From assembly GCA_017390595.1 (NCBI GenBank), contig JAFPBC010000215.1, positions 1 to 19,311 on the forward strand: a stretch of 19,311 nucleotides of DNA. Direction: 5' to 3'. Every line of letters begins with the position of its first letter. Position 1 is the first letter of the stretch. Positions 1-6,321 of the stretch are shown one piece after another. The notes beneath the pieces were generated by a model that was not told the DNA's origin, searched no databases, and saw nothing but the letters and a program-made list of their open reading frames with translations. The translations under genes and the position numbers were made by a program. This stretch comes from Selenomonadales bacterium (lineage in GTDB: Bacteria; Bacillota; Negativicutes; RGIG982).

Positions 1-1119
1 GGTTACTTCGAGGATGTCAACGTAAAACTCAATCCGGGCACCGAACCGAACTCGGTCATCTTGGAAACGAGCGTTATCGAGCAGAGAACAGGTACGTTCT
101 CGATCGGTGCGGGGTATAGTGATACGGAAGGTATGGTCGGTCTTATCGAACTCGGCGACCGCAACTTCCTCGGACGCGGTGACAATGCGAAGATCTTGTG
201 GGAATTCGGCGGTGACGCGGATGAGTACAAAAACTACGAAGTAAGCTATTCGCATCCGTGGGCAGACTCGAAAGGTTCTACTGTCGGGGCGACGTTCTAT
301 GACAGAGTAACAGAGTACGATGACTATGACACAGGCGGACATCGTCGTTCGACGTATGACAAACAGCGTAAAGGTCTTGACCTCTACTATGCTCGTCCGA
401 TGACGGAATACTCGACGAACTATTTGACGCTCCGTACGCGTGATGACTCGTATGACGGTCATGTCGGCGGCCGCGTTGACTATTCGAAACCGGCAGGCAC
501 ACCGGGTATGAGTGATTATCACAACGACTTTATGACGAAATATCCGAACTATATCGACGATAACTTCGGTCGTACGAACAGCGTTTCGCTCGCGCACGTA
601 ACGGATACGCGCGATAACGTATTCAATGCGATGGAAGGTCACAGAGCATCTATGACGCTCGAACTCGCGGGCGGTCCGCTCGGCGGTGACTTCGACTTCC
701 AGAAATTCACGCTTGAAGATCGTCGTTACTATCGTGTAGGTCGTGCACACGTTATCGCACTCCGCGGTATGGTCGGTTACGGTATGGGCAGAATGCCTGA
801 AAGCGGTCAGTTCTCGCTCGGTGGTACCGAAACGCTCCGTGGTTTCGAAGACGAACAGTTCCAAGGTAAAAAAATGTACCTTGTCAATGCGGAATATCGT
901 TTCCCGATCGCGAAAAAATTGCAGGGCGTTGTATTCGCGGATACCGGTAACGCATGGGACGGTATCATTGATGATGATAACAGTATGTCCGACTTGAACT
1001 TCGGTTACGGTATCGGTGTCAGATTCCAGTCTCCGCTCGGTCCGATCCGTCTTGACTTCGGCAGCGGTAACGGTGGCGGCGGATTCAAAACGCACTTTAG
1101 CTTCGCAGGCCAATTCTAA
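1..1119 (+). CDS. bamA: BamA, outer-membrane protein insertase (5' end missing)
   Basis: BamA is the outer-membrane barrel that folds and inserts other beta-barrel proteins. The reading frame is open from base 1, so the window begins inside the gene and only the last 372 residues are present. They cover the end of the final POTRA domain (GYFEDVNVKL, then GTEPNSV) and the whole C-terminal barrel. The frame contains the family's typical entry into the barrel (IGAGYSDTEGMVGLIELGDRN), a GGTETLRGF segment that matches the conserved (V/L)RG(F/Y) loop inside the Omp85 pore, an FADTGNAWD segment, and a last strand ending in phenylalanine, the usual outer-membrane barrel signature. The stop codon lies two bases before the next ATG, so the two genes are almost certainly co-transcribed. 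Identity is firm; the missing N-terminus should hold a signal peptide and further POTRA domains. Confidence 0.95.
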   Translation, partial: GYFEDVNVKLNPGTEPNSVILETSVIEQRTGTFSIGAGYSDTEGMVGLIELGDRNFLGRGDNAKILWEFGGDADEYKNYEVSYSHPWADSKGSTVGATFYDRVTEYDDYDTGGHRRSTYDKQRKGLDLYYARPMTEYSTNYLTLRTRDDSYDGHVGGRVDYSKPAGTPGMSDYHNDFMTKYPNYIDDNFGRTNSVSLAHVTDTRDNVFNAMEGHRASMTLELAGGPLGGDFDFQKFTLEDRRYYRVGRAHVIALRGMVGYGMGRMPESGQFSLGGTETLRGFEDEQFQGKKMYLVNAEYRFPIAKKLQGVVFADTGNAWDGIIDDDNSMSDLNFGYGIGVRFQSPLGPIRLDFGSGNGGGGFKTHFSFAGQF

Positions 1120-1121
1120 CG

Positions 1122-2429
1122 ATGTTTAAAAAAGCGGCAGCCTATCTGAAAGCCGTATGTTTCGGCTTTCAGATAGCGATGTTCTTGTGTCTCGGTACAG
1201 CGCCGAGCGTATGCGGAGCGGCTGCGGTAGAGAGGATCGAAGCCATCGTCGTGACAGACGAGCGGACACAGCTTGCCGACCCTGTCGTACGCAGGATGGA
1301 AGCAAGTGTTGAGACGATCGGTGACAGTCTTTTGCTCGGCAAGGAGATAACAGACCTTACCGCAAAAAAGAGTGCTTACGAAGATGTCATCCGCGACGTA
1401 TTCGACCGCATCTTGGTCGGCTACTCTGTCGAGACCGTAATGCTTCGGCCGCAGACAGACGCGACGGTGACCGTTTGCGTCAAGCCGTGGGGCGACACGA
1501 TCCGCTCCGTACAAGTAGAAACGAGTTTCGCGGGCATATCACCGCCTGTTAGTACGTTTCTGAAAGAACACGCGGGCGACTATGAGGATATCATCGAAAA
1601 TATCCTGCTCGGTCTTTCGGTAGACTCGCTGGACTGGGCATCGGGCGTCGCCAAACGTGTCGTCAACGAACAGCTCGCGGAAGAACTGCCCGAATTCAAG
1701 GCAGGATTCGAAGTCGTTGGCGGACAAGACGTTACCGTGCGATTGACCTTCGCGCCGCAAGGCGAGATCGTCAAAACAGTCGCGGTAGACCTTCAGTCGG
1801 AAACGATACCGCATCTTGTACTATGGGAACTTCGTCCCAAATTGGAAACGGTCGCCAGCGATCTCGTAGGACTTCCTGTCGATTATGTTCTCCGACATCA
1901 GCAATTTTTATGTGACGAAGCTGTCAAAGAAGCAGAGAAGAAATATCCGTTTATCAAAAAGCACGGGATCACCATCGTGCCGACGATGAAAGTCGGTGCG
2001 GATACCAAGATAGATCTTGCCGTCGAGACGAATAAGTATCGCTTCGCGCTTGAAGGCTACTTGGAAATGGGGAAAAAAGAAAACAGTTCACAGTTCAAAC
2101 TTCATGCGGGACGATATACCGATGCTCGTCAAGAAGTATTCCTTGACGTCGAATTTTCACCCGGTAATATCAGATGGGGATTTTTGCCCGGATGGTCTTA
2201 TCATGCGAATGAAAAAACGTGGCTCGGGATAAAATATAACCTCAATGAAAGCGAAGAATGGCTCTTTTTGGAAGAAGCGCTTGCCGACCGCTGGAAATTG
2301 CGTGCGGAGCTGTGTCCGAAAAGCGGTGATTTTGAGGCAGGACTCAGATATCGACTGTATGATTTCTTCAGCTTGGAGTACGTTATCAGAGAAGACGATA
2401 AATGGCTTCGTTTGATCGGTAATTTATAG
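1122..2429 (+). CDS. Unrecognised exported protein with duplicated POTRA-like unit and beta-rich C-terminus
   Basis: I do not recognise this 435-residue protein. Residues 1-33 look like a signal peptide (KK near the start, a long hydrophobic run, then CGAAA), so it should be exported. Residues about 112-170 and 202-256 are similar to each other: a strand of the form TVxVxxxPxGxxxxxVxV, a serine/proline turn, then a helix and an LLGLSVD or LVGLPVD motif. A strand, turn and amphipathic helix repeating every 90 residues resembles POTRA-type modules, but that is inference. Residues about 285-435 are rich in alternating strands with aromatic residues (FALEGYLEM, WGFLPGW, FEAGLRYRLY), as in a small outer-membrane barrel, although the last residue is leucine rather than aromatic. 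The gene starts two bases after bamA stops and has no strong ribosome site of its own, which suggests translational coupling. A role in outer-membrane assembly beside BamA is plausible but unproven. Confidence 0.8.
   Translation: MFKKAAAYLKAVCFGFQIAMFLCLGTAPSVCGAAAVERIEAIVVTDERTQLADPVVRRMEASVETIGDSLLLGKEITDLTAKKSAYEDVIRDVFDRILVGYSVETVMLRPQTDATVTVCVKPWGDTIRSVQVETSFAGISPPVSTFLKEHAGDYEDIIENILLGLSVDSLDWASGVAKRVVNEQLAEELPEFKAGFEVVGGQDVTVRLTFAPQGEIVKTVAVDLQSETIPHLVLWELRPKLETVASDLVGLPVDYVLRHQQFLCDEAVKEAEKKYPFIKKHGITIVPTMKVGADTKIDLAVETNKYRFALEGYLEMGKKENSSQFKLHAGRYTDARQEVFLDVEFSPGNIRWGFLPGWSYHANEKTWLGIKYNLNESEEWLFLEEALADRWKLRAELCPKSGDFEAGLRYRLYDFFSLEYVIREDDKWLRLIGNL
1142..1176 (+). promoter_or_regulatory. 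Perfect 14-bp inverted repeat in the first codons of the BamA-adjacent gene
   Basis: CTATCTGAAAGCCG (1142-1155) is followed by a 7-base loop (1156-1162) and its exact reverse complement (1163-1176). In RNA this gives an uninterrupted 14-bp stem that starts 20 bases after the ATG, inside the signal-peptide coding region. No run of U follows it, so it is not a typical intrinsic terminator. A stem this long so near a start codon would be expected to slow ribosomes or protect the upstream bamA message from 3' decay. Function is inferred; the repeat itself is plain in the sequence. Confidence 0.75.
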
Positions 2430-2435
2430 TATTCC

Positions 2436-2464
2436 TTGAAGAAAAGTTAGAATTCTGTTATAAT
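2436..2464 (+). promoter_or_regulatory. Near-consensus housekeeping promoter for the ompH-lpxD operon
   Basis: TTGAAG (2436-2441) and a perfect TATAAT (2459-2464) are separated by 17 bases, and a TGT directly in front of the -10 (2456-2458) makes it an extended -10 element. Transcription should begin near 2471. This is the best promoter in the window. The predicted leader of about 57 bases contains a small hairpin (ATCGGC, ATA, GCCGAT at 2480-2494) before the ribosome site at 2515-2518. Confidence 0.8.
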
Positions 2465-2527
2465 TTAAAGGAACTTATGATCGGCATAGCCGATATTCGC
2501 CAACAGGCAAAAAAGGAGAAATTTATT

Positions 2528-2995
2528 ATGATGAGATTAGAGAAAAAACAGATTAAAATGATCACGCTCAGCATCGTAGCGTTCTTTATCGTGAGCATTG
2601 TGGGTATCGCAATGTCGCAGAACGAACAACTTCAAGTTGCCGGTGCAGCTCCTGCATCGAGTGTCGGTGTTGTTGATTATCAGGCATTGATGGCAATGCA
2701 TCCTGACATGGCAAAAGCACAGGCTGAGTTCGAAACTGCTGCAGCGGAAGCACAAAAAACGTTCGATGCAAAATCGGTCGGCATGAATGATAAGGAAAAA
2801 CAAGATTACTTCATGCAGCTCCAGCAGAACCTCGGTAACAAACAGCAGGCTCTTATCGATCCTATCATCAAAAAAGTAGAAGATGCGATCAAAGCTGTTG
2901 CCGACAAAAAAGGTTTGAGCGTCGTTGTTGATAAAAACCAAGTTGTATACGGTGGTCAAGACATTACGCAAGAGGTCGCTAAAAACTTCAAATAA
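2528..2995 (+). CDS. OmpH/Skp-family periplasmic chaperone, short membrane-anchored form
   Basis: Skp/OmpH proteins hold unfolded outer-membrane proteins in the periplasm on their way to BamA. I chose the ATG at 2528 because GGAG (2515-2518) lies nine bases upstream; the frame is open further upstream, but that part overlaps the leader hairpin and has no ribosome site. The 155-residue product has a basic N-terminus (EKKQIK) and one hydrophobic segment at about residues 11-28. No clear signal-peptidase site follows, so it may stay anchored. The OmpH core begins at VGVVDYQALMAMHPD and passes through a helical arm rich in A, E, K and Q. It ends in the family's closing motif: GLSVVVDKNQVVYGG followed by DITQEV. 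It is the first of three OmpH-like genes in a row and the first gene after the strong promoter. Confidence 0.85.
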   Translation: MMRLEKKQIKMITLSIVAFFIVSIVGIAMSQNEQLQVAGAAPASSVGVVDYQALMAMHPDMAKAQAEFETAAAEAQKTFDAKSVGMNDKEKQDYFMQLQQNLGNKQQALIDPIIKKVEDAIKAVADKKGLSVVVDKNQVVYGGQDITQEVAKNFK

Positions 2996-3046
2996 TCAGC
3001 AAGCATTATGCGGCCCCGTAAAAAATAATTCTTGCAATGTTTCGGT

Positions 3047-3076
3047 GCCGAGCAGGGTAACCTGCTCGGCTCTTTA
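3047..3076 (+). terminator. Terminator-like hairpin between the first and second ompH-like genes
   Basis: GCCGAGCAGG (3047-3056), the loop GTAA (3057-3060) and CCTGCTCGGC (3061-3070) form a perfect 10-bp GC-rich stem with a GNRA-type tetraloop. The following bases TCTTTATT are only moderately T-rich, so termination is probably partial. No good promoter lies between here and the next gene, so read-through seems needed to express the rest of the operon. It may instead protect the 3' end of the first ompH message and raise that gene's share of product. Confidence 0.6.
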
Positions 3077-3093
3077 TTAGGAAGGGTGATTCA

Positions 3094-4083
3094 ATGAACA
3101 GTCGAACGAAGCTCGGGATCGCGGTCGTCGCTGCTCTTATCATCGGGGTTGGCGGATATTTCGGATGGGGGAACTTTTCGATGCCGTCAAGCGGTCAAGA
3201 AGCCCAATCGAAAATGGTAAGTACCGAAAAGTTCGGTGTCCTTGAATCGATGCGTGCCGTCAAGGCACATCCGCGATATGGTGAGATCGAGGCGCTCGAA
3301 CGTGAGATAAAAGAGCTGCAGCAAACGATGCAAGCGAAGCTTGAACGCGGTAAGATGATGACGATGTCGCAGGGACTTCCGATGGCGGTGTCGCAAAGCA
3401 TGACAGCAGGTCAGCAGGCACTCTATGCCGAGGCGAATCAAAAGCTTGCCGCAAAAGAAACAGAGCTCAACAAGCGCTTGGCAGAAGCCGATCTTGCCAA
3501 ACGAAAAGCGGCAAGTGAAGAATTTGCCAAACTGCGTGGTCAGATCACAGAAGAATATAAATTGCCGATCTTCAATATCAAGCTGAAACTCGAGACTTTG
3601 AAAATTTCTGATGAAGAACGTGCTTCGCTCGAAAAACAGATGCAATCGCTCAAGCAGGAAGAGGATTCCAAACTGGGCGCGGCATATCAAGCGATCGCGA
3701 GAAAAATGACAGAAGAAATGATGGCAGAACAAAAAGCTGCCTCCGAAGAGATGCAAGCATATATGCAGCAGATCGGCGAAGAATACAGTCTTATGACATC
3801 TGCCAAGACGGGTCAACCGAACGAGGCGATGATGGCTGAGATCAACGAACTGAATCGCAAGCTCAAAGCTGATATAGAAGCAAGCGAAAAAGTATATAAT
3901 GAAAAACGCGAACAACAAGAAGAGATCAAAAGCATGATCTTAAAAGATATCAGAGCAGAAGTAGAACGGATCGCGATCGAAGAAGGATTGACGATCGTAC
4001 TTAGCGATGTTCGTGCGAATGTCACGGCTCTTGACATCACCGATAAGGTGATCGAAGCGTGCAAAAAGCAAGAACAACAGTAA
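3094..4083 (+). CDS. Long OmpH-like coiled-coil protein, membrane-anchored
   Basis: This 329-residue protein is about twice the usual Skp/OmpH length. GGAAGGG lies upstream of the ATG at 3094. Residues 7-25 are a hydrophobic signal or anchor segment. An OmpH-type opening strand follows (KFGVLESMRAVKAHPRY, about 46-62), then roughly 230 residues of charged, almost gap-free helix rich in E, K, Q, M and A (about 63-295). The protein ends in GLTIVLSDVRANVTALDITD, the same closing pattern as its two neighbours. A break around residues 154-172 (KLPIFNIKLKLETLKISD) and a second near 235-247 divide the helix, suggesting two or more arm segments. Length and context suggest a larger periplasmic chaperone or a spacer reaching across the periplasm; the family call rests on the ends and on the neighbours. 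Confidence 0.8.
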   Translation: MNSRTKLGIAVVAALIIGVGGYFGWGNFSMPSSGQEAQSKMVSTEKFGVLESMRAVKAHPRYGEIEALEREIKELQQTMQAKLERGKMMTMSQGLPMAVSQSMTAGQQALYAEANQKLAAKETELNKRLAEADLAKRKAASEEFAKLRGQITEEYKLPIFNIKLKLETLKISDEERASLEKQMQSLKQEEDSKLGAAYQAIARKMTEEMMAEQKAASEEMQAYMQQIGEEYSLMTSAKTGQPNEAMMAEINELNRKLKADIEASEKVYNEKREQQEEIKSMILKDIRAEVERIAIEEGLTIVLSDVRANVTALDITDKVIEACKKQEQQ

Positions 4084-4104
4084 GATGAATGGAGGAATAT
4101 CAAG

Positions 4105-4518
4105 ATGAAGATGAAAAAAGGATTGCTTGTTGGCATGGCATTGATGGGCACGTTACTCGTAGCAGGCTGCGGCTCCGAACCGCAGTTCGGCGTATTGGAC
4201 GGACAGCGTGTTATGGCAGAAAGTCCGAAGATCCAGGCTATCCAGCAGGAATTGCAGACGAAAGGCGAAGCAATGCAGGAACAGCTCCGCAAAGACCAGA
4301 GATCGATGTCTGCCGCACAGTTTGCCAAAAAACAAAAAGAAACGATGCAGGAATTCATGGTGATCAGAAAAGGTCTCGAAACACAGCTCGAAGCAACGAT
4401 GGAAACGGCAACGAGCGAAGTTGCGGCTGAAAAGAAACTCAACTTGATCCTTTATAAACAGGGTGTTGCACAAGGCGGCATCGATGTAACGGACGACGTT
4501 ATCAAAAAATTGCAGTAA
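4105..4518 (+). CDS. OmpH-like lipoprotein
   Basis: The 137-residue product has a lipoprotein signal peptide: MKMKKG, a hydrophobic run, then the lipobox VAGC with the lipidated cysteine at residue 22. The mature part begins FGVLDGQRVMAESPK, continues as a helical arm of about 80 residues and closes with KLNLILYKQGVAQGGIDVTDDV, matching the ends of the two preceding OmpH-like proteins. GGAGG at 4091-4095 fits the ATG at 4105. A lipid anchor would fix this chaperone-like protein to a membrane instead of leaving it free in the periplasm. Whether it is kept at the inner membrane or moved to the outer one cannot be read here. It is followed closely by lpxD. Confidence 0.85.
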   Translation: MKMKKGLLVGMALMGTLLVAGCGSEPQFGVLDGQRVMAESPKIQAIQQELQTKGEAMQEQLRKDQRSMSAAQFAKKQKETMQEFMVIRKGLETQLEATMETATSEVAAEKKLNLILYKQGVAQGGIDVTDDVIKKLQ

Positions 4519-4537
4519 AAAAGGAGGGGGCATATAG

Positions 4538-5560
4538 ATGAAAAAGACGTTAAAAGAAATCGCAGAAATGATCGGTGGCGTATGCACTGACGCACCGGAA
4601 TTGGAGATCCACGCATTGTCTGATATCGACCATGCAGGCCCGAATCATCTGACCTTTGCCGTTCCCCCTCATTTGGAAAAAGCAGAAGCATCGAATGCAG
4701 GTGCCGTTATCATCGGCATGGACGTAGAAACGTTCGCAAAACCTGCCATTCGTGTTGCTAACCCGCGTGCGGCTTTCGCGCAGCTCCTGGCAGCGTTCTC
4801 GCCGCGTGCGGAAGTCAAACGCGGTATCCACCCGACTGCCGTTATCGGCGAAAATGTCAAACTCGGTGAAAACGTTGCCATCATGGCATACGCTGTCCTT
4901 GACGACAACGTAACAGTCGGCGACAACACCGTTATCTATCCGCACACGTATGTCGGTGTCGGCGCACAGATCGGCGCGGATACGATCCTCTATCCGAACG
5001 TGACGATCTACGAAGGCTGCCGTGTCGGTGACCGCAACATCATCCACAGCAGTACCGTTATCGGCAGTGACGGCTTCGGCTTTGCTACCAAAGACGGCGT
5101 TCATCACAAAGTTCCGCAGATCGGCAACACCATCTTGGAAGATGACGTTGAAATTGGCGCGCACGTTGGTATCGACCGTGCCGCAATGAACAGCACCATC
5201 GTTGGTAAAGGTACCAAGATCGACAACCTCGTTCACCTCGGCCACAACGTCGTATTGGGCGAAGGCTGTCTCGTTGTTGCGCAGACAGGCATCTCGGGCT
5301 CGACGATCGTCGGCCACCACGTTACTTTCGGCGGACAATGCGGTACCGTCGGCCATATCAATATCGGCAGCAACTCTGTGCTTGCGGCACGCAGTGGTCT
5401 TATCGCAGACGTACCGGAAAAATCGTTCTACGCAGGATTCCCGGCAGGCCCGCACGTCAACTGGCTCCGTCAGGAAGCATCGGCACGTAAAGTTCCCGAC
5501 CTTATCAAACAGATGAAAAAAATGGAAAAACGATTGGCTGAACTTGAAAGCAAGTCGTAA
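4538..5560 (+). CDS. lpxD: LpxD, UDP-3-O-(3-hydroxyacyl)glucosamine N-acyltransferase
   Basis: LpxD adds the second 3-hydroxyacyl chain from acyl-ACP to the amino group made by LpxC, the third step of lipid A synthesis. At 340 residues it has normal length. Residues 1-95 form the uridine-binding N-terminal domain, with the typical HALSDIDHAGPNHLTF. From about residue 98 to 290 the sequence is a left-handed beta-helix of hexapeptide repeats (IGENVKLGENV and so on). GSDGFGF at 176-182 and the catalytic-histidine region LVHLGHNV, with His236, are intact. A short C-terminal helix ends the protein. AAGGAGG lies upstream of the ATG. The position directly after OmpH-like genes is common for lpxD across diderm bacteria (skp-lpxD in proteobacteria). 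Confidence 0.97.
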   Translation: MKKTLKEIAEMIGGVCTDAPELEIHALSDIDHAGPNHLTFAVPPHLEKAEASNAGAVIIGMDVETFAKPAIRVANPRAAFAQLLAAFSPRAEVKRGIHPTAVIGENVKLGENVAIMAYAVLDDNVTVGDNTVIYPHTYVGVGAQIGADTILYPNVTIYEGCRVGDRNIIHSSTVIGSDGFGFATKDGVHHKVPQIGNTILEDDVEIGAHVGIDRAAMNSTIVGKGTKIDNLVHLGHNVVLGEGCLVVAQTGISGSTIVGHHVTFGGQCGTVGHINIGSNSVLAARSGLIADVPEKSFYAGFPAGPHVNWLRQEASARKVPDLIKQMKKMEKRLAELESKS

Positions 5561-5575
5561 TATTGGGAGAATACG

Positions 5576-6202
5576 ATGAAGCGAACGATAACAGCCGTAT
5601 GTGCGGCACTTCTTCTCACGACGGGCATGGCACAAGCCGCTCCGACGGTAACAGGCTCGACGGGTATGCTCTATACACCGACAGCAGACGTTCTGCGTGA
5701 CGGGCATTTCTCGCTCGGATATCATCATCTCGAAGACGGTGATGCTTATACAGTCGGCTATGGTATGTCGAACGCTTGGGAGATCAGTGCGGCAACGATC
5801 GACTATAACGGCGACCATGGAAGGGACTTGTACCTGAATACAAAATTTTCGCTGATGTCGGAGAACGTCGTGCGTCCCGGTATTGCCATCGGGATGGAAG
5901 ATGCTCTCGATGAATACGATCGAACCTTCTATGCCGTAGCCAGCAAAGCCCTTCCGCTTGGGCTTCGTATCCATGCGGGGATCGGCGACGGACGATTCGA
6001 CGGTGTATTCGGTGGTATCGAAAAAACCTTCAATCCGCTTGGTGTTACAGGCTCTTCGATATTTCCTGCCACTACGCTCAGCGCGGAATACGATGGCAAA
6101 GAAATGATATACGGACTTCGTCTTGCGATCGTCCCCGGACTCAAAGCGCATGCCGCTTGGCGTGATGGCGACACGTATGTCGGTCTTACATTCACATATT
6201 GA
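5576..6202 (+). CDS. YjbH-like outer-membrane beta-barrel protein
   Basis: The 208-residue protein has a clear signal peptide with a probable cut after AQA (residue 21). The mature N-terminus TGSTGMLYTPTADVLRDGHF resembles the opening of the YjbH/YbjH family, and the rest alternates short strands with glycine and aromatic residues. It ends YVGLTFTY with a terminal tyrosine, as expected for an outer-membrane barrel. Proteobacterial YjbH proteins are much longer and linked to exopolysaccharide export; this one is short, perhaps an 8- to 10-strand barrel. A GGGAG ribosome site fits the ATG 15 bases after lpxD, so it is the last gene of the ompH-lpxD operon, directly before a terminator. A role in envelope assembly or polysaccharide contact is inference. 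Confidence 0.75.
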   Translation: MKRTITAVCAALLLTTGMAQAAPTVTGSTGMLYTPTADVLRDGHFSLGYHHLEDGDAYTVGYGMSNAWEISAATIDYNGDHGRDLYLNTKFSLMSENVVRPGIAIGMEDALDEYDRTFYAVASKALPLGLRIHAGIGDGRFDGVFGGIEKTFNPLGVTGSSIFPATTLSAEYDGKEMIYGLRLAIVPGLKAHAAWRDGDTYVGLTFTY

Positions 6203-6209
6203 TAAGCAT

Positions 6210-6240
6210 AAAAGCAGACCCTATCAAGGTCTGCTTTTTT
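6210..6240 (+). terminator. Intrinsic terminator after the YjbH-like gene
   Basis: AGCAGACC (6213-6220), loop CTATCAA (6221-6227) and GGTCTGCT (6228-6235) form a perfect 8-bp stem, flanked by AAA and a TTTTT run continuing into CTTTT. The flanking A and T bases can lengthen the stem. This is the clearest intrinsic terminator in the window and separates the bamA/ompH/lpxD part from the ABC transporter. Confidence 0.9.
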
Positions 6241-6292
6241 CTTTTGTTTGATGCCCATAATCTCTCATCTGTTCGGGCAAGATATACCGTAG

Positions 6293-6298
6293 TATAAG
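6293..6298 (+). promoter_or_regulatory. Possible -10 element in front of the ABC permease gene
   Basis: TATAAG lies 24 bases before the permease ATG and about 50 bases after the terminator, where a promoter would be needed. Bases 16-18 upstream (TGTTCG region) are a poor -35 match, so this is only a candidate. The rest of the gap between 6241 and 6321 shows no other clear signal. Confidence 0.25.
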
Positions 6299-6321
6299 CG
6301 GATGGATAAAGGGCGTGAGAC

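Noticed and set aside
2477..2527. Earlier in-frame ATG for the first ompH-like gene
   Set aside because: It lies about six bases after the predicted transcript start, has no proper ribosome site and would place 17 extra residues before the signal segment.
3187..3918. A 243-codon minus-strand frame rich in Phe, Leu and Cys that resembles a membrane protein
   Set aside because: It is the reverse reading of Glu/Lys-rich coiled-coil codons (GAA and AAA give TTC and TTT), which mimics hydrophobic sequence.
4538..5560. Tandem hexapeptide repeats in lpxD (and in lpxA) as a DNA repeat array
   Set aside because: The repetition is at protein level, the normal left-handed beta-helix of these acyltransferases; the bases are not conserved between units.
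4550..6151. A 533-codon open frame on the minus strand across lpxD and the YjbH-like gene
   Set aside because: It lies wholly antisense to two well-supported genes, shows no recognisable domain and is rich in Arg/Asp/Cys as expected from reading the opposite strand of this codon usage.
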